DNA from: an uncultured Pseudophaeobacter sp.
Lineage (GTDB): Bacteria > Pseudomonadota > Alphaproteobacteria > Rhodobacterales > Rhodobacteraceae
Length of the DNA: 64,000 nucleotides
NCBI GenBank assembly: GCA_905479575.1
Contig: CAJQNB010000029.1
Coordinates: forward strand, 18,523-82,522
Reading direction: 5' to 3'
Part shown: positions 33,104 to 43,076 of the stretch, piece by piece
Numbering within the stretch: the stretch's first letter is position 1
Layout of the letters: each line of letters opens with the position of its first letter
Program-made: the position numbers and the translations under genes
Notes under the pieces: generated by a model
Seen by the model: only the letters and a program-made list of their open reading frames with translations
What the model was told of the DNA's origin: nothing
Databases searched by the model: none

Positions 33104-36100
33104 TGGCAACTATTGTTCTTTCTGCAGCGGGCGCCGCCATTGGTGGCTCGATTGGTGGCGCGGTGGCTGGCCTGTCCAGCGTCGCCATTGGTCGTGCAGT
33201 TGGCGCCACTCTGGGGCGGGCCATTGATGACCGGCTGCTGGGGGCGGGCTCTGACGCGATCGAGACGGGCCGGGTGGACCGGTTCCGCCTGACAGAAGCC
33301 GGACAGGGCGCGCCAATCCCGCAGATCTATGGGCGCACCCGCATTGGCGGCCAGGTGATCTGGGCCAGCCAGTTTGCCGAAACCACCACCGTATCCGGCG
33401 GCGGCAAAGGGGCGCCAAGCCAGCCCCGCACAACCAGCTACAGCTATTCGGTCTCACTGGCGATTGCGCTCTGTCAGGGGGAGATCGCCGCAGTTCCGCG
33501 GATCTGGGCGGACGGCGAAGAGGTCTCTGCCAGGGACCTGAACATGACGCTTTATCGTGGCACCCAGGATCAGCTGCCGGATCCGCTGATGGAGGCGATT
33601 GAGGGCACCGGCGAGGTGCCCGCCTATCGTGGCACCGCCTATGTGGTGTTTGAAGATCTGGCGCTGGAGTCCTTTGGCAACCGGGTGCCGCAGTTTTCCT
33701 TTGAGGTGGTGCGCCCCGAGCAACCCGGTAGCCCGGAGTATTCGCAAGACCTTGGGCAATTGGTTCAGGGGGTGGCTTTGTTGCCGGGCTCTGGCGAATA
33801 TGCCTTGGCCACCACGGCGGTTCACTACGGTATTGGTCCGGGCCAGGCCACGGGGGCCAACAGCCACACGGCCTCGGGGCAAAGCGACTTTTCAACCTCG
33901 CTGGCGGGGCTGTGCTCCGAGCTGCCAAGCTGCCAAGCCACCTCGCTGATTGTGTCGTGGTTTGGTGATGATCTGCGCTGTGGGCAGTGTCAGATCAAAC
34001 CCAAGGTGGAGCAAAAGCAGGCTGAAGGGATCCCTATGGCCTGGCGGGTCAGCGGGGAGACTCGGACCAGTGCCGATCTGGTGCCAGTGGATGGTGAGGG
34101 GCGCGGCGTCTATGGCGGCACCCCCAGTGACGCTGCGGTGATCGAGGCGATCCAGGCCCTGCAACTGTCTGGCAAGCGGGTGATGTTTTACCCCTTCGTG
34201 CTGATGGATCAGGTGGCAGGCAACAGTCTTCCCGATCCCTGGAGCGATGCCACGACTCAGCCGCCACTGCCCTGGCGGGGACGCATCACCCTGTCAAAGG
34301 CGCCGGGCCTGCCGGGAACGCCGGATCAAACCCTGGCAGCAGAAGCCGAGGTCGCCGCCTTTATGGGGGCGGCCACGGCAGCGGATTTCACCGTTGCCGG
34401 CGGTCAGGTGAGCTATACCGGTGCGGCGGATTGGGGACTGCGACGGTTCATTTTGCACAATGCGGCGCTGTGTGCGGCTGCGGGCGGGGTCGCGGCCTTT
34501 TGTATCGGCTCCGAGATGCGCGGGCTGACCCAGATCCGCGGGCTGTCCGGCTTTCCTGCGGTTGCCGCGCTGCGGGATCTGGCAGCCGAGGTGCGCCTGT
34601 TGCTGCCCGGGGCCAAAATCAGCTATGCGGCGGATTGGTCCGAATATTGGGGCTACCAAAGCCCCGAGGGCAACAGGTACTTTCACCTGGACCCGCTTTG
34701 GGCTGATGCCAATATAGATTTTATCGGCATCGACAACTATATGCCGCTGTCAGACTGGCGCGACGGCGTGGATCATCTGGACCGCGTAGCAGGGGCGCCC
34801 AGCATCTATGATCTGGACTATCTGCGCGCCAATGTTGCCGGCGGAGAGGGCTATGACTGGTATTACCACTCACCCGAGGCGGCCGCGGCGCAGATCCGCA
34901 CGCCGATTACCGATGGGGCCCATGATGAGCCTTGGATCTGGCGTTACAAAGATCTGAAAAACTGGTGGAGCAACCAGCATTATGAGCGCATAGACGGGAT
35001 CCGCCAAGCATTGCCCACCGCCTGGCAACCGCAGAAAAAGCCGATCTGGTTCACTGAACTGGGCTGTGCTGCCATCGACAAGGGGACCAATCAGCCCAAT
35101 AAATTCCTCGATCCCAAAAGCTCGGAATCGCAGCTGCCGAACTATTCCAACGGCCAGCGCGATGATCTGATGCAACTGCAATACCTGCGGGCTGTGCTGG
35201 GCTATTGGGGCGAGGAGGCCAACAACCCGGAATCCAGCGAATATGAGGGGCGGATGCTGGATATGAGCAACGCCTATGTCTGGGCCTGGGATGCGCGTCC
35301 CTTTCCTGCTTTTCCAAACCTCGATAGGGTCTGGAGTGATGGTGCGAATTACCTACGCGGCCATTGGCTCAACGGGCGGGCAGGGCAGCGCAGCCTGGCC
35401 TCGGTGGTGCGCGAGATCTGCTGGGCGGCGGGGCAAAGGCAGATTGACGTCAGCCAGCTGCACGGGATCGTGCACGGCTACGGGGTGAGCCAGGTGGCCG
35501 AGGCGCGCGCCGCGCTGCAACCGCTGAGCCTGCGCTATGGGTTTGATACGATTGAACGCAACGGGGTGCTGCAGTTCCGCCTGCGTCAGGGCGACAGCGC
35601 CTTTCTGCTGCCCGCGCAAAGCCTGGTTGATGATGAAGATCTGGACGGCACAATAGAGCTCACCCGCGAGGCTGAGGCCGAACTGGCGGGGCGGGTGCGT
35701 CTGCGGTTTATCGAATGGGGGGCGGGCTATGATATTGCCGCCGTAGAGGCCAGCCTGCCGGATGAGGAAACCCATGCGGTGAACACCAGCGAGCTGGCCC
35801 TGGTCCTGACGCAAAGCGAGGCACGTCAGGTGGTGGAACGCTGGCTGGCCGAGGCGCGGGTGTCCCGTGACACTGCCCGCTTTGTCCTGCCGCCCTCCTT
35901 GCTGCACCTTGGGGTGGGCGATGTCATTGCACTGCCAGACAACGCAGCCCTGGCGATCCCAACAGAACCGGAGACGGACACAGAGCCGGTGCCGCGCTAT
36001 CGTCTTGACCGGATGGAGCTGGGCACGGCACAGAGCGTCGATGCGGTGCGGATCGACCCGGAGGTTTATCTGCCGACGGATATTCCGGAAACGCTGCCCA

Positions 36101-37056
36101 CCGGTCAGGAATTTGAGCCGCCCCTGCCGGTCTTGCCCCTGTTTTTGGATCTGCCCCTGCTGACAGGCGAGGAAACACCTCATGCGCCACATCTGGCGGT
36201 GACAGCGGTGCCCTGGCCCGGAACCGTCGCGGTGTATAGTTCGGGGAGCGATTCCGATTATGCATTGGAGCAGATCATTGCGGCGCGCAGCACCATTGGC
36301 GTAACGCAGACGGACCTGGCGGCGGCAGCGCCGGGGCGCTGGGATCTTGGTGCTGATCTGCAGGTGAAACTGATTTCCGGCGCCTTGCAAAGCCGCTCGG
36401 CGCTTGCGGTGCTGAATGGGGCCAATGCGGTGGCCATCGGCGATGGCAGCAATGGCAACTGGGAGATCTTCCAGTTCCGCGAGGCCGAATTGGTTGGCGA
36501 CAATACCTATATGCTGCGTGGCCGATTGCGGGGGCAATTGGGCAGCGACGGCTTGATGCCGATGCTCTGGCCCGAGGGATCAAACGTGGTGCTGCTGGAC
36601 GGCAGTTTCTCACAGCTGGAGCTGTCTTTGGCTCAACGCCGCATGGCGCGCCATTACCGGATTGGGCCGGCACGGCGGGGCTATGACGATCCGAGCTATA
36701 TCCACCAGGTTGAAGCTTTTGATGGCAATGGGTTACGCCCCTATGCTCCGGTGCATCTGCGGCTCAGTGGCGGGCTTGGCAGTGACATTTCTGTCCGCTG
36801 GATCCGCCGCAGCCGAGTAGAAGGCGACAGTTGGGACCTTGCCGAGATCCCCCTAGGTGAGGCGCGGGAAGCCTACAGAATTCGCATCCTGCGGGGCACC
36901 ACCCTGCTGCGCGAACAGGAGGTGAGCGCCCCGGTCTGGACCTATTCCTTGGGCGAGCAAAGCACAGATGCGGCCCTGTCGGGGGATATTATCGAGGTGG
37001 CCCAGCTGTCAGACCGCTACGGAGCAGGCTTTGCAGCCAGGATGCCAATTGCGTGA
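33103..37056 (+). CDS. GTA g15: baseplate megatron / host-specificity protein
   Basis: At 1317 residues it is the largest protein of the cluster. The N-terminal segment is Gly-rich and membrane-like (ATIVLSAAGAAIGGSIGGAV), resembling a tape-measure-like or pore-forming part. The middle, about residues 430-735, is a glycoside-hydrolase-like TIM barrel (FCIGSEMRGLTQIRGLSGFP, YAADWSEYWGY, DFIGIDNYMPLSDW, PIWFTELGCAAID). A putative phage tail domain follows near 790-960, then beta-rich C-terminal domains. It forms the spike and baseplate that contacts the recipient. It ends with an overlapping GTGA to the next gene. Confidence 0.95.
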   Translation: MATIVLSAAGAAIGGSIGGAVAGLSSVAIGRAVGATLGRAIDDRLLGAGSDAIETGRVDRFRLTEAGQGAPIPQIYGRTRIGGQVIWASQFAETTTVSGGGKGAPSQPRTTSYSYSVSLAIALCQGEIAAVPRIWADGEEVSARDLNMTLYRGTQDQLPDPLMEAIEGTGEVPAYRGTAYVVFEDLALESFGNRVPQFSFEVVRPEQPGSPEYSQDLGQLVQGVALLPGSGEYALATTAVHYGIGPGQATGANSHTASGQSDFSTSLAGLCSELPSCQATSLIVSWFGDDLRCGQCQIKPKVEQKQAEGIPMAWRVSGETRTSADLVPVDGEGRGVYGGTPSDAAVIEAIQALQLSGKRVMFYPFVLMDQVAGNSLPDPWSDATTQPPLPWRGRITLSKAPGLPGTPDQTLAAEAEVAAFMGAATAADFTVAGGQVSYTGAADWGLRRFILHNAALCAAAGGVAAFCIGSEMRGLTQIRGLSGFPAVAALRDLAAEVRLLLPGAKISYAADWSEYWGYQSPEGNRYFHLDPLWADANIDFIGIDNYMPLSDWRDGVDHLDRVAGAPSIYDLDYLRANVAGGEGYDWYYHSPEAAAAQIRTPITDGAHDEPWIWRYKDLKNWWSNQHYERIDGIRQALPTAWQPQKKPIWFTELGCAAIDKGTNQPNKFLDPKSSESQLPNYSNGQRDDLMQLQYLRAVLGYWGEEANNPESSEYEGRMLDMSNAYVWAWDARPFPAFPNLDRVWSDGANYLRGHWLNGRAGQRSLASVVREICWAAGQRQIDVSQLHGIVHGYGVSQVAEARAALQPLSLRYGFDTIERNGVLQFRLRQGDSAFLLPAQSLVDDEDLDGTIELTREAEAELAGRVRLRFIEWGAGYDIAAVEASLPDEETHAVNTSELALVLTQSEARQVVERWLAEARVSRDTARFVLPPSLLHLGVGDVIALPDNAALAIPTEPETDTEPVPRYRLDRMELGTAQSVDAVRIDPEVYLPTDIPETLPTGQEFEPPLPVLPLFLDLPLLTGEETPHAPHLAVTAVPWPGTVAVYSSGSDSDYALEQIIAARSTIGVTQTDLAAAAPGRWDLGADLQVKLISGALQSRSALAVLNGANAVAIGDGSNGNWEIFQFREAELVGDNTYMLRGRLRGQLGSDGLMPMLWPEGSNVVLLDGSFSQLELSLAQRRMARHYRIGPARRGYDDPSYIHQVEAFDGNGLRPYAPVHLRLSGGLGSDISVRWIRRSRVEGDSWDLAEIPLGEAREAYRIRILRGTTLLREQEVSAPVWTYSLGEQSTDAALSGDIIEVAQLSDRYGAGFAARMPIA

Positions 37057-37397
37057 CAGCGCCGCGCGACCGCTTGGCCGCAAATAGTGGCAGGCCTCCT
37101 GGTCGCCTCCGGCCAGTTTTGCCGCAAGATCTGAGCAGTCTTGCACGGGCTTTGCTGGCGGAGCCTGATCCGCAGCGATCAAATTTATGTCAGCACCTGT
37201 TTGATCTGGCAGAGCAGGCAGCAGGCCATGTGGCGCGCACAGGTCAGCTGCATCCCCAGTGGGGAAATGGCACGTTGGATGCGGCGGTGCGCCAGTGTTG
37301 CGGCCCGCTTGGCGCTGAGCCATTTTGGGATGATCTGAACTATATCAGATGCTTGCGCATAGCTCTTGCGGAACTGGAGCACCGCCTGGCCCGGTGA
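37053..37397 (+). CDS. Small GTA-coupled hypothetical protein
   Basis: This 114-residue protein starts at GTG 37053, overlapping the g15 stop by 4 bp, so it is translationally coupled to the GTA cluster. It begins MTAPRDRLAANSGRPPGRLR and is mainly helical, with SSLARALLAEPDPQRSNLCQ and LHPQWGNGTLDAAVRQCCGP. It is not recognised as a structural component. Tight coupling suggests a GTA-related role, but it could also be a bystander gene kept at the cluster boundary. Confidence 0.72.
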   Translation: MTAPRDRLAANSGRPPGRLRPVLPQDLSSLARALLAEPDPQRSNLCQHLFDLAEQAAGHVARTGQLHPQWGNGTLDAAVRQCCGPLGAEPFWDDLNYIRCLRIALAELEHRLAR

Positions 37398-37590
37398 ATG
37401 AGGCGCAAAAAACCGGGAGCGATCCGGCGGCAAAACTCAGACCAGTTAGATCCTCTGGTGAGGGCCTGGGGCAATAGGCCTGGGGCAGAGACCTGACTCA
37501 TTCTATTTAGAAATCTTCTCCATCAAGGGTTTGCGCTTGGGTTTTTCTCCCCTAAATGCAAACCTAAGGGCAAGAAGAGGACGCCATGCC

Positions 37591-38415
37591 ATGATCAAGA
37601 CGCGCACAGCCGTTTCGCCCCTGGACCCGGTCTGGGAACAAATCACCATCGAGGCTCAGGAGGCCGTTGCCAAACAGCCGCTTATGGGTGGATTGATCCA
37701 CGCCTGTATCCTGCACCACCCAACACTGGAGAAGGCGCTGTCGTACCGGATCGCCGCAAAGCTCTGCTCGAATGAGATGTCGATGGTGATCCTGCGTGAA
37801 ATCGTCGATACCGCCTATGCGTCCGACCCTGACCTGATTGCCGCTGCCCGTGCCGATCTGATGGCGGTTTATGACCGCGATCCCGCCTGCCACCGGCTGT
37901 TGCAGCCGATCCTGTACTTCAAGGGCTATCAGGCAGTGCAAGCTTATCGCGTGGCCAACTGGTTGTGGCGGCAGGGCGATTTTGACCTCGCCTTCTTTTT
38001 CCAGATGCGGATCTCCGAAATCTTTGGCGTTGATATTCATCCCGGGGCCAAAATTGGCCGGGGCATTATGATTGACCACGCGCATTCCATCGTCATCGGG
38101 GAAACCGCTGTGGTGGGAAACAATGTGTCCATGCTGCATTCGGTGACCCTGGGCGGCACCGGCAAGGAAGAAGAAGACCGTCACCCCAAGATCGAAGACG
38201 GGGTGTTGATCGGTGCCGGGGCCAAAGTGCTGGGCAATATCCGTATTGGTCATTGCAGCCGTATAGCGGCGGGATCGGTCGTTTTGTCCGAGGTTCCCCC
38301 CTGCAAGACCGTCGCTGGTGTGCCTGCCAAAATCGTCGGTGAGGCTGGCTGCGACCAGCCTTCGATCAGCATGGATCAGGTGGTGCCAAACGGATCTGAT
38401 CGAGGCCGCCAGTAG
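37591..38415 (+). CDS. cysE: Serine O-acetyltransferase
   Basis: This 274-residue cytosolic enzyme begins MIKTRTAVSPLDPVWEQITI. It has a helical N-terminal domain and a C-terminal left-handed beta helix (DIHPGAKIGRGIMIDHAHSI, GETAVVGNNVSMLHSVTLGG, IRIGHCSRIAAGSVVLSEVP). It makes O-acetylserine for cysteine synthesis. ATG 37591 is behind AAGAAGAGG. The 193-bp gap after the GTA genes and its own terminator indicate an independent unit. cysE flanking the GTA cluster is a conserved Rhodobacteraceae arrangement. Confidence 0.96.
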   Translation: MIKTRTAVSPLDPVWEQITIEAQEAVAKQPLMGGLIHACILHHPTLEKALSYRIAAKLCSNEMSMVILREIVDTAYASDPDLIAAARADLMAVYDRDPACHRLLQPILYFKGYQAVQAYRVANWLWRQGDFDLAFFFQMRISEIFGVDIHPGAKIGRGIMIDHAHSIVIGETAVVGNNVSMLHSVTLGGTGKEEEDRHPKIEDGVLIGAGAKVLGNIRIGHCSRIAAGSVVLSEVPPCKTVAGVPAKIVGEAGCDQPSISMDQVVPNGSDRGRQ

Positions 38416-38455
38416 GCGCACTGCGCAGACTGATAATCAGCTGATTGAGCAAGAG

Positions 38456-38481
38456 AAAAGGGGCATATTCTGCCCCTTTTT
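38456..38481 (+). terminator. Terminator of cysE
   Basis: A 10-bp stem AAAAGGGGCA / TGCCCCTTTT with a 5-base loop and a terminal T run, 40 bp after the stop. Confidence 0.9.
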
Positions 38482-38636
38482 GATTCAGGCTGCGTATTCT
38501 GTAGGGCTGGCTGTCAAACGGGTATTGGAGCATGGGCGGTCGCCGAGGCCAAGCTGACAGTGGAACCAGTCGCGCCAATAAATCTATCCGTCCCGGTGAA
38601 AACCAACAGGGCCAGTGAAACCAACAGGGCCTGCGA

Positions 38637-38676
38637 AACAGAAATCCCCTGCCGCAGGGATAATCTGCGGCAGGGG
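38637..38676 (-). terminator. Terminator of the pdh operon
   Basis: A perfect 12-bp stem CCCCTGCCGCAG / CTGCGGCAGGGG with a 7-base loop (38658-38664). On the minus strand it is followed by ATTTCTGTTTC. It lies about 80 bp after the pdhC stop. Confidence 0.7.
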
Positions 38677-38758
38677 CGTCGAGGCAATATTCGCCTCGGG
38701 TTTTGCTGTCAGGCCCGTTTGGGAGACGGCCCGTTTTCGAGCAGACCGTTTTGCAGAG

Positions 38759-40072
38759 TTACGCCAACATGACCATGGGGTTTTCCAGGTTCTCGACAAT
38801 GGCCTGCAACAGCTGCGCGCCCAGGGCGCCGTCAATGACCCGGTGATCCACGGACATGGTGACAGACATCACAGTGGCCACTTTCAGCTCGCCATCCGCC
38901 CCAACAACCGGCTTTTTGCTGCCCGCGCCAACCGCAAGAATGCCGGCATGGGGCGGATTGACGATGGCGTCAAAATTGTCGATGCCAAACATGCCCAGGT
39001 TGGAGATGGCAAAGCTGCCGCCCTGATATTCATGTGGGGCCAGTTTGCGATCCCGGGCGCGGGCGGCCAGGTCTTTCATCTCTGCCGAGAGCGCCGAGAG
39101 GGATTTGAGCTCGCTGTCCTGCAGCACCGGCGTGAACAAGCCGCCCTCGATGGCAACCGCAACGGCCACATCCGAGGCTTTCATTTTCAGCACACGATCT
39201 CCGGCCCAGACGGCATTGGCATCAGGAACCGCTTGTAGCGCCAGCGCCACGGCTTTGATGATGAAATCATTCACCGAGAGTTTGATGCCCCGGCCTTCGA
39301 GCTGTTTGTTCAGCTGGGCGCGGAACTTGAGCAGCGCATCCAGCTGGATGTCGCGGCGCAGATAGAAATGCGGCACCGTCTGTTTTGCTTCGGTGAGGCG
39401 GGCCGCGATGGTTTTGCGCATGCCGTCGAGTTTGACCTCTTCAAAGCTGCGGGTTTCATACATCTTGGCGACCATATCCGCCGAGGGGCCAGCGGGGGCG
39501 GCGGCTGCCGGAGCAGAGGCTGGCGCAGCTGGTTTGGCCTCGGCTTTGGGTGCGGCACTGGCGTTTTCCACATCGGCCTTGACGATGCGGCCACGTGGGC
39601 CGGAGCCGCTGAGCGAACTGAGGTCGAGCCCTTTGTCGGCGGCAATGCGGCGGGCCAGGGGTGAGGCAAAAATGCGCGCGCCATCCGCAGCGGTGGGGGC
39701 TGCGGGCGCCGGTGTGGCGGCAGCAGCGGGCGTGTCGGAGCCTCCGCTGGAGGCCGCCTCCGTGCCCGCGTCAGCGGCTGGTGCCGCCTCCGGGGTTGCT
39801 GCCGATGTTGCGATATCACCGGCGCTTTCGCCCTCTTCCAGCAGCACCGCGATGGGGGTGTTGACCTTGACCCCTTCGGAGCCTTCGGCGATCAGGATCT
39901 TGCCGACGGTGCCTTCGTCCACGGCTTCAAATTCCATGGTGGCCTTGTCGGTTTCGATCTCGGCAATCAGGTCGCCAGACTGGACGGTATCGCCTTCCTT
40001 GACCAGCCATTTGGCCAGGGTGCCTTCCTCCATGGTGGGGGAAAGGGCGGGCATCAGAATTTCAGTGGGCAT
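38759..40072 (-). CDS. pdhC: Pyruvate dehydrogenase E2, dihydrolipoamide acetyltransferase
   Basis: This 437-residue protein begins [20 protein letters not shown]. The lipoyl domain has the acceptor Lys43 in [10 protein letters not shown]. An Ala/Pro-rich linker follows, then the peripheral subunit-binding domain ([20 protein letters not shown]) and the catalytic domain with the DHRVIDG active-site motif near the C-terminus. It transfers acetyl from lipoamide to CoA and forms the core of the complex. It is the last gene of pdhA-pdhB-orf-pdhC. Confidence 0.97.
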   Translation of the reverse strand: MPTEILMPALSPTMEEGTLAKWLVKEGDTVQSGDLIAEIETDKATMEFEAVDEGTVGKILIAEGSEGVKVNTPIAVLLEEGESAGDIATSAATPEAAPAADAGTEAASSGGSDTPAAAATPAPAAPTAADGARIFASPLARRIAADKGLDLSSLSGSGPRGRIVKADVENASAAPKAEAKPAAPASAPAAAAPAGPSADMVAKMYETRSFEEVKLDGMRKTIAARLTEAKQTVPHFYLRRDIQLDALLKFRAQLNKQLEGRGIKLSVNDFIIKAVALALQAVPDANAVWAGDRVLKMKASDVAVAVAIEGGLFTPVLQDSELKSLSALSAEMKDLAARARDRKLAPHEYQGGSFAISNLGMFGIDNFDAIVNPPHAGILAVGAGSKKPVVGADGELKVATVMSVTMSVDHRVIDGALGAQLLQAIVENLENPMVMLA

Positions 40073-40084
40073 CTTGTGGTTCCC

Positions 40085-40453
40085 CTAGCTCGCCATGTCA
40101 AAAGACATGGAGTCTATGTCAAAAGTCCCATAGGCGCCGAAGGACAGTTCGTGCTCTTTCAGGGACATCGGAAAAAGTTTGTGGTGCGCGGTTGCACTCG
40201 AAAACGGTGGGTGGTCACCGGTCTCATCCTCGCAGAGGTCTTCACCGGGTATCCGCCCGCTGTTGGAGCCGCAGATATTCTCAGCTCTGGTCAGGTCCAT
40301 GACCTCTTTGAACTGAGTATTGAGGCCATCCCGCTTCCCGGCTGTCCAATACTGAACAGGGCGCTTGTCTCCCTGGATGCTGCCGCGTTCCAAAAGAACC
40401 AAATTGCCGTGTTCAGTCGCAGAGCTTAGGGGGAAGGTGATGGCCTCAAACAT
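40085..40453 (-). CDS. Uncharacterised protein encoded between pdhB and pdhC
   Basis: This 122-residue protein, not recognised, begins MFEAITFPLSSATEHGNLVL and ends FGAYGTFDIDSMSFDMAS. It starts 3 bp after the pdhB stop and ends 12 bp before pdhC, so it must be translated from the pdh message. It contains two Cys (NICGSNSG, EDLCEDETGD) and a His pair (TAHHKLFP), and is hydrophilic with no signal or membrane segment. Its base composition is visibly less GC-rich than the flanking pdh genes. The position suggests an accessory or regulatory role in the complex, or a recent insertion. Confidence 0.65.
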   Translation of the reverse strand: MFEAITFPLSSATEHGNLVLLERGSIQGDKRPVQYWTAGKRDGLNTQFKEVMDLTRAENICGSNSGRIPGEDLCEDETGDHPPFSSATAHHKLFPMSLKEHELSFGAYGTFDIDSMSFDMAS

Positions 40454-40456
40454 GAC

Positions 40457-41824
40457 TTACCGATAGGTTACTTGCTTCACGGCTGCCACAACCTCGTCGG
40501 TGGTGATCAGCGCATGGCGTTCCAGGTTGGCGGCATAGGGCATGGGCACGTCCTTGCCGGTGCAGGTGATCACCGGGGCATCCAGATAATCAAAGGCCTG
40601 CTGCATCACCTCAGAGGCGATATAGCTGCCAACAGAGCCCTGAGGCCAGCCTTCCTCGACGGTGACCAGGCGGTTGGTCTTCATCACCGATTTGATCACT
40701 GTGGGCAGATCCATCGGGCGCAGGGTGCGCAGGTCGATCACCTCGGCCGAGATGCCCTCTTCGGCCAGCTTTTCTGCCGCTTCAAGAGCGTATTGCATGC
40801 CGATGCCAAAGGAGACGATGGTGGCGTCAGAGCCTTCGCGCCAGATCCGGGCCTTGCCAAAGGGAACTGTGAAGTCATCCATCTTGGGCACGTCAAAGGA
40901 CCGACCATAAAGGATCTCATTTTCCAGGAAGATCACCGGGTTGGGATCGCGGATCGCGGATTTCAGCAGGCCTTTGGCGTCAGAGGCCGAATAGGGCATG
41001 ACAACCTTGAGACCAGGCACCTGCATATACCAAGCGGCATAGTCCTGGCTGTGCTGGGCGCCAACACGAGCGGCAGCGCCATTGGGGCCACGGAACACCA
41101 TAGGTGCCCCCATCTGACCGCCAGACATATAAAGCGTCTTGGCCGCCGAGTTGATGATTTGGTCAATCGCCTGCATGGCGAAATTGAACGTCATGAACTC
41201 AACAATAGGGTTCAAGCCGCCAAAGGCCGCGCCAGTGGCGATCCCGGCAAAGCCGTGTTCGGTGATCGGGGTGTCGATGACCCGCTTGGGGCCAAATTCG
41301 TCCAGCAAGCCCTGGCTGATCTTGTAGGCGCCCTCGTATTCGGCGACTTCTTCGCCCATCAAAAAGACGTTTTCATTGCCACGCATCTCTTCTGCCATGG
41401 CATCGCGCAGGGCTTCACGGACCGTGGTTTTAACCACCTCGGTGCCTTCCGGCCAGTCGGGGCTGTCATCCACGTCAGGGGCTGCTGGAGCCGCGGCAGC
41501 AGGGACGGGGGCTGCGGGCGCCGCAGGTGCCCCGGCCGCCGGCGCTTCCTTGCTCGCCGCAGGCGCAGCGTCCAGGCTCTCGCCTTCTTCGACCAGGACC
41601 GCAATTGGCGTATTCACCTTCACGCCCTCAGAGCCTTCAGAGATCAGGATCTTGCCGATGATACCTTCATCAACAGCCTCAAACTCCATAGTGGCCTTAT
41701 CGGTTTCGATCTCAGCCATTACATCGCCAGATTTGACGGTATCGCCTTCCTTGACCAGCCATTTGGCCAGGGTGCCCTCTTCCATAGTGGGCGACAGGGC
41801 GGGCATCAGAATTTCAGTTGCCAT
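40457..41824 (-). CDS. pdhB: Pyruvate dehydrogenase E1 beta with N-terminal lipoyl domain
   Basis: This 455-residue protein begins [20 protein letters not shown], a lipoyl domain nearly identical to that of PdhC (acceptor Lys43). An Ala/Pro linker leads to the E1 beta domain ([80 protein letters not shown]). E1 beta with its own lipoyl domain is characteristic of alphaproteobacteria. With PdhA it decarboxylates pyruvate and acetylates lipoamide. ATG 41824 is the family N-terminus. Confidence 0.97.
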   Translation of the reverse strand: MATEILMPALSPTMEEGTLAKWLVKEGDTVKSGDVMAEIETDKATMEFEAVDEGIIGKILISEGSEGVKVNTPIAVLVEEGESLDAAPAASKEAPAAGAPAAPAAPVPAAAAPAAPDVDDSPDWPEGTEVVKTTVREALRDAMAEEMRGNENVFLMGEEVAEYEGAYKISQGLLDEFGPKRVIDTPITEHGFAGIATGAAFGGLNPIVEFMTFNFAMQAIDQIINSAAKTLYMSGGQMGAPMVFRGPNGAAARVGAQHSQDYAAWYMQVPGLKVVMPYSASDAKGLLKSAIRDPNPVIFLENEILYGRSFDVPKMDDFTVPFGKARIWREGSDATIVSFGIGMQYALEAAEKLAEEGISAEVIDLRTLRPMDLPTVIKSVMKTNRLVTVEEGWPQGSVGSYIASEVMQQAFDYLDAPVITCTGKDVPMPYAANLERHALITTDEVVAAVKQVTYR

Positions 41825-41840
41825 ATCTTTTCTCTTCCCC

Positions 41841-42830
41841 TCAAGCGTAGATGTCGGTCCAGAGCTCTTCGAGCGCTGGTTCCGGGCTGGTACGGGCAAA
41901 TTCGGCGGATTGGTTCACCACCTCTTTGATCTCTTTGTCGATCGCTTTCAAATCCTCCTCGGTGGCATGTTTGCCAGTCAGGAGAAGATCACGAACCTGT
42001 TCGATGGGATCGCGCTCGCTGCGCATCTTTTGCACCTCTTCGCGGGTGCGGTACTTGGCCGGGTCCGACATCGAATGACCCCGGTAGCGGTAGGTTTTGA
42101 CCTCTAGAATATAAGGCCCCTTACCGGAGCGACAGTGGGCCGTGGCCCGTTCGCTGGCATCCTTGACCGCCAGAACATCCATGCCGTCGACGGCTTCACC
42201 GGGGATGCCAAAGGCCTCACCGCGGGTGTAGATGTCGGGGGTCGAGGTCGAGCGCGCCTGCGCCGTGCCCATGGCATATTGGTTGTTCTCGATGACAAAA
42301 ACCACCGGCAGATCCCAGATGGCGGCCATATTGAAGGTCTCATAGACCTGGCCCTGGTTGGCCGCACCATCGCCAAAATAGGTAAAGGTCACCCGGCCAT
42401 TGTCTTTGTATTTATCGGCAAAAGCCAGACCGGCCCCCAGTGGCACCTGGGCGCCAACAATACCGTGGCCGCCGTAGAAATGCTTCTCTTTCGAGAACAT
42501 ATGCATGGACCCGCCCTTGCCTTTGGACAGACCACCTTCGCGGCCGGTCAGCTCGGCCATAACGCCATTTGGATCCATGCCACAGGCCAGCATGTGACCG
42601 TGATCGCGATAAGAGGTGATGCGCTTGTCGCCCTCTTGTGCGGCGGCCTCCAGGCCGACAACAACGGCTTCCTGACCGATATAAAGGTGACAGAACCCGC
42701 CAATAAGGCCCATGCCATAGAGCTGACCGGCCTTTTCTTCGAATCGACGGATCAACAACATGTCGCGGTAATATTGGGTCAGTTCCTCGGCAGAAACATT
42801 TGATTTCTTTGTGCTTTTCCTAGCTGCCAT
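41841..42830 (-). CDS. pdhA: Pyruvate dehydrogenase E1 alpha
   Basis: This 329-residue protein begins [20 protein letters not shown]. The thiamine-diphosphate motif is [20 protein letters not shown], and the phosphorylation-loop region [20 protein letters not shown] is present. It forms the alpha2beta2 E1 enzyme with PdhB. It is the first gene of the operon; a TAGTTTA-N4-TAAACTA palindrome lies 28 bp upstream and recurs in front of lpd. Confidence 0.97.
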   Translation of the reverse strand: MAARKSTKKSNVSAEELTQYYRDMLLIRRFEEKAGQLYGMGLIGGFCHLYIGQEAVVVGLEAAAQEGDKRITSYRDHGHMLACGMDPNGVMAELTGREGGLSKGKGGSMHMFSKEKHFYGGHGIVGAQVPLGAGLAFADKYKDNGRVTFTYFGDGAANQGQVYETFNMAAIWDLPVVFVIENNQYAMGTAQARSTSTPDIYTRGEAFGIPGEAVDGMDVLAVKDASERATAHCRSGKGPYILEVKTYRYRGHSMSDPAKYRTREEVQKMRSERDPIEQVRDLLLTGKHATEEDLKAIDKEIKEVVNQSAEFARTSPEPALEELWTDIYA

Positions 42831-42856
42831 CGGTGCGGGCTCCCCCTTGAGGCTAG

Positions 42857-42876
42857 ATAGTTTAGTGTTAAACTAT
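42857..42876. promoter_or_regulatory. Palindromic operator upstream of pdhA
   Basis: ATAGTTTA-GTGT-TAAACTAT has perfect 8-base arms and a 4-base spacer. The inner 7-base arms (TAGTTTA / TAAACTA) and spacer length are identical to the site in front of lpd at 57965-57982. A further ATAGTT half-site follows at 42880. The regulator is not recognised. Confidence 0.7.
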
Positions 42877-43076
42877 TTAATAGTTGAATTTGGCGTGGCT
42901 GGCGAGACTTATTCTGACCTCAGGTCATTTCACCGCAGTACAGGCCCAGGAGCGGGCAAAACTAGCGCGCTGGATGACCTGCTGCCGCAGAGCATTTATT
43001 CTATGGTTGCATGATGATCAGCCCTGTTCAACAGCCAGATCCATCAGCTGTGACACAGGAGGGGTGCAAAAAGCGT

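Larger units (their letters stand above)
38416..38758. other. cysE-pdhC convergent intergenic region
   Basis: No gene was seen in these 343 bases. They contain the cysE terminator, a short imperfect direct repeat (GTGAAACCAACAGGGCC-like, two copies at 38596-38631) and the pdhC terminator. Confidence 0.6.

Noticed and set aside
22736..37397. Interpretation as an integrated prophage
   Set aside because: There is no integrase, repressor, replication gene or att repeat, and the gene set and cysE linkage match the RcGTA cluster exactly.
40472..41929. A 485-codon open frame antisense to pdhB
   Set aside because: It is a shadow of a GC-rich gene; its sequence is rich in Gly/His/Arg/Gln with no family features.
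42868..42880. TTAA-N5-TTAA near the pdhA operator as a CtrA box
   Set aside because: The spacer is five bases rather than seven, and the sequence is explained by the palindrome.
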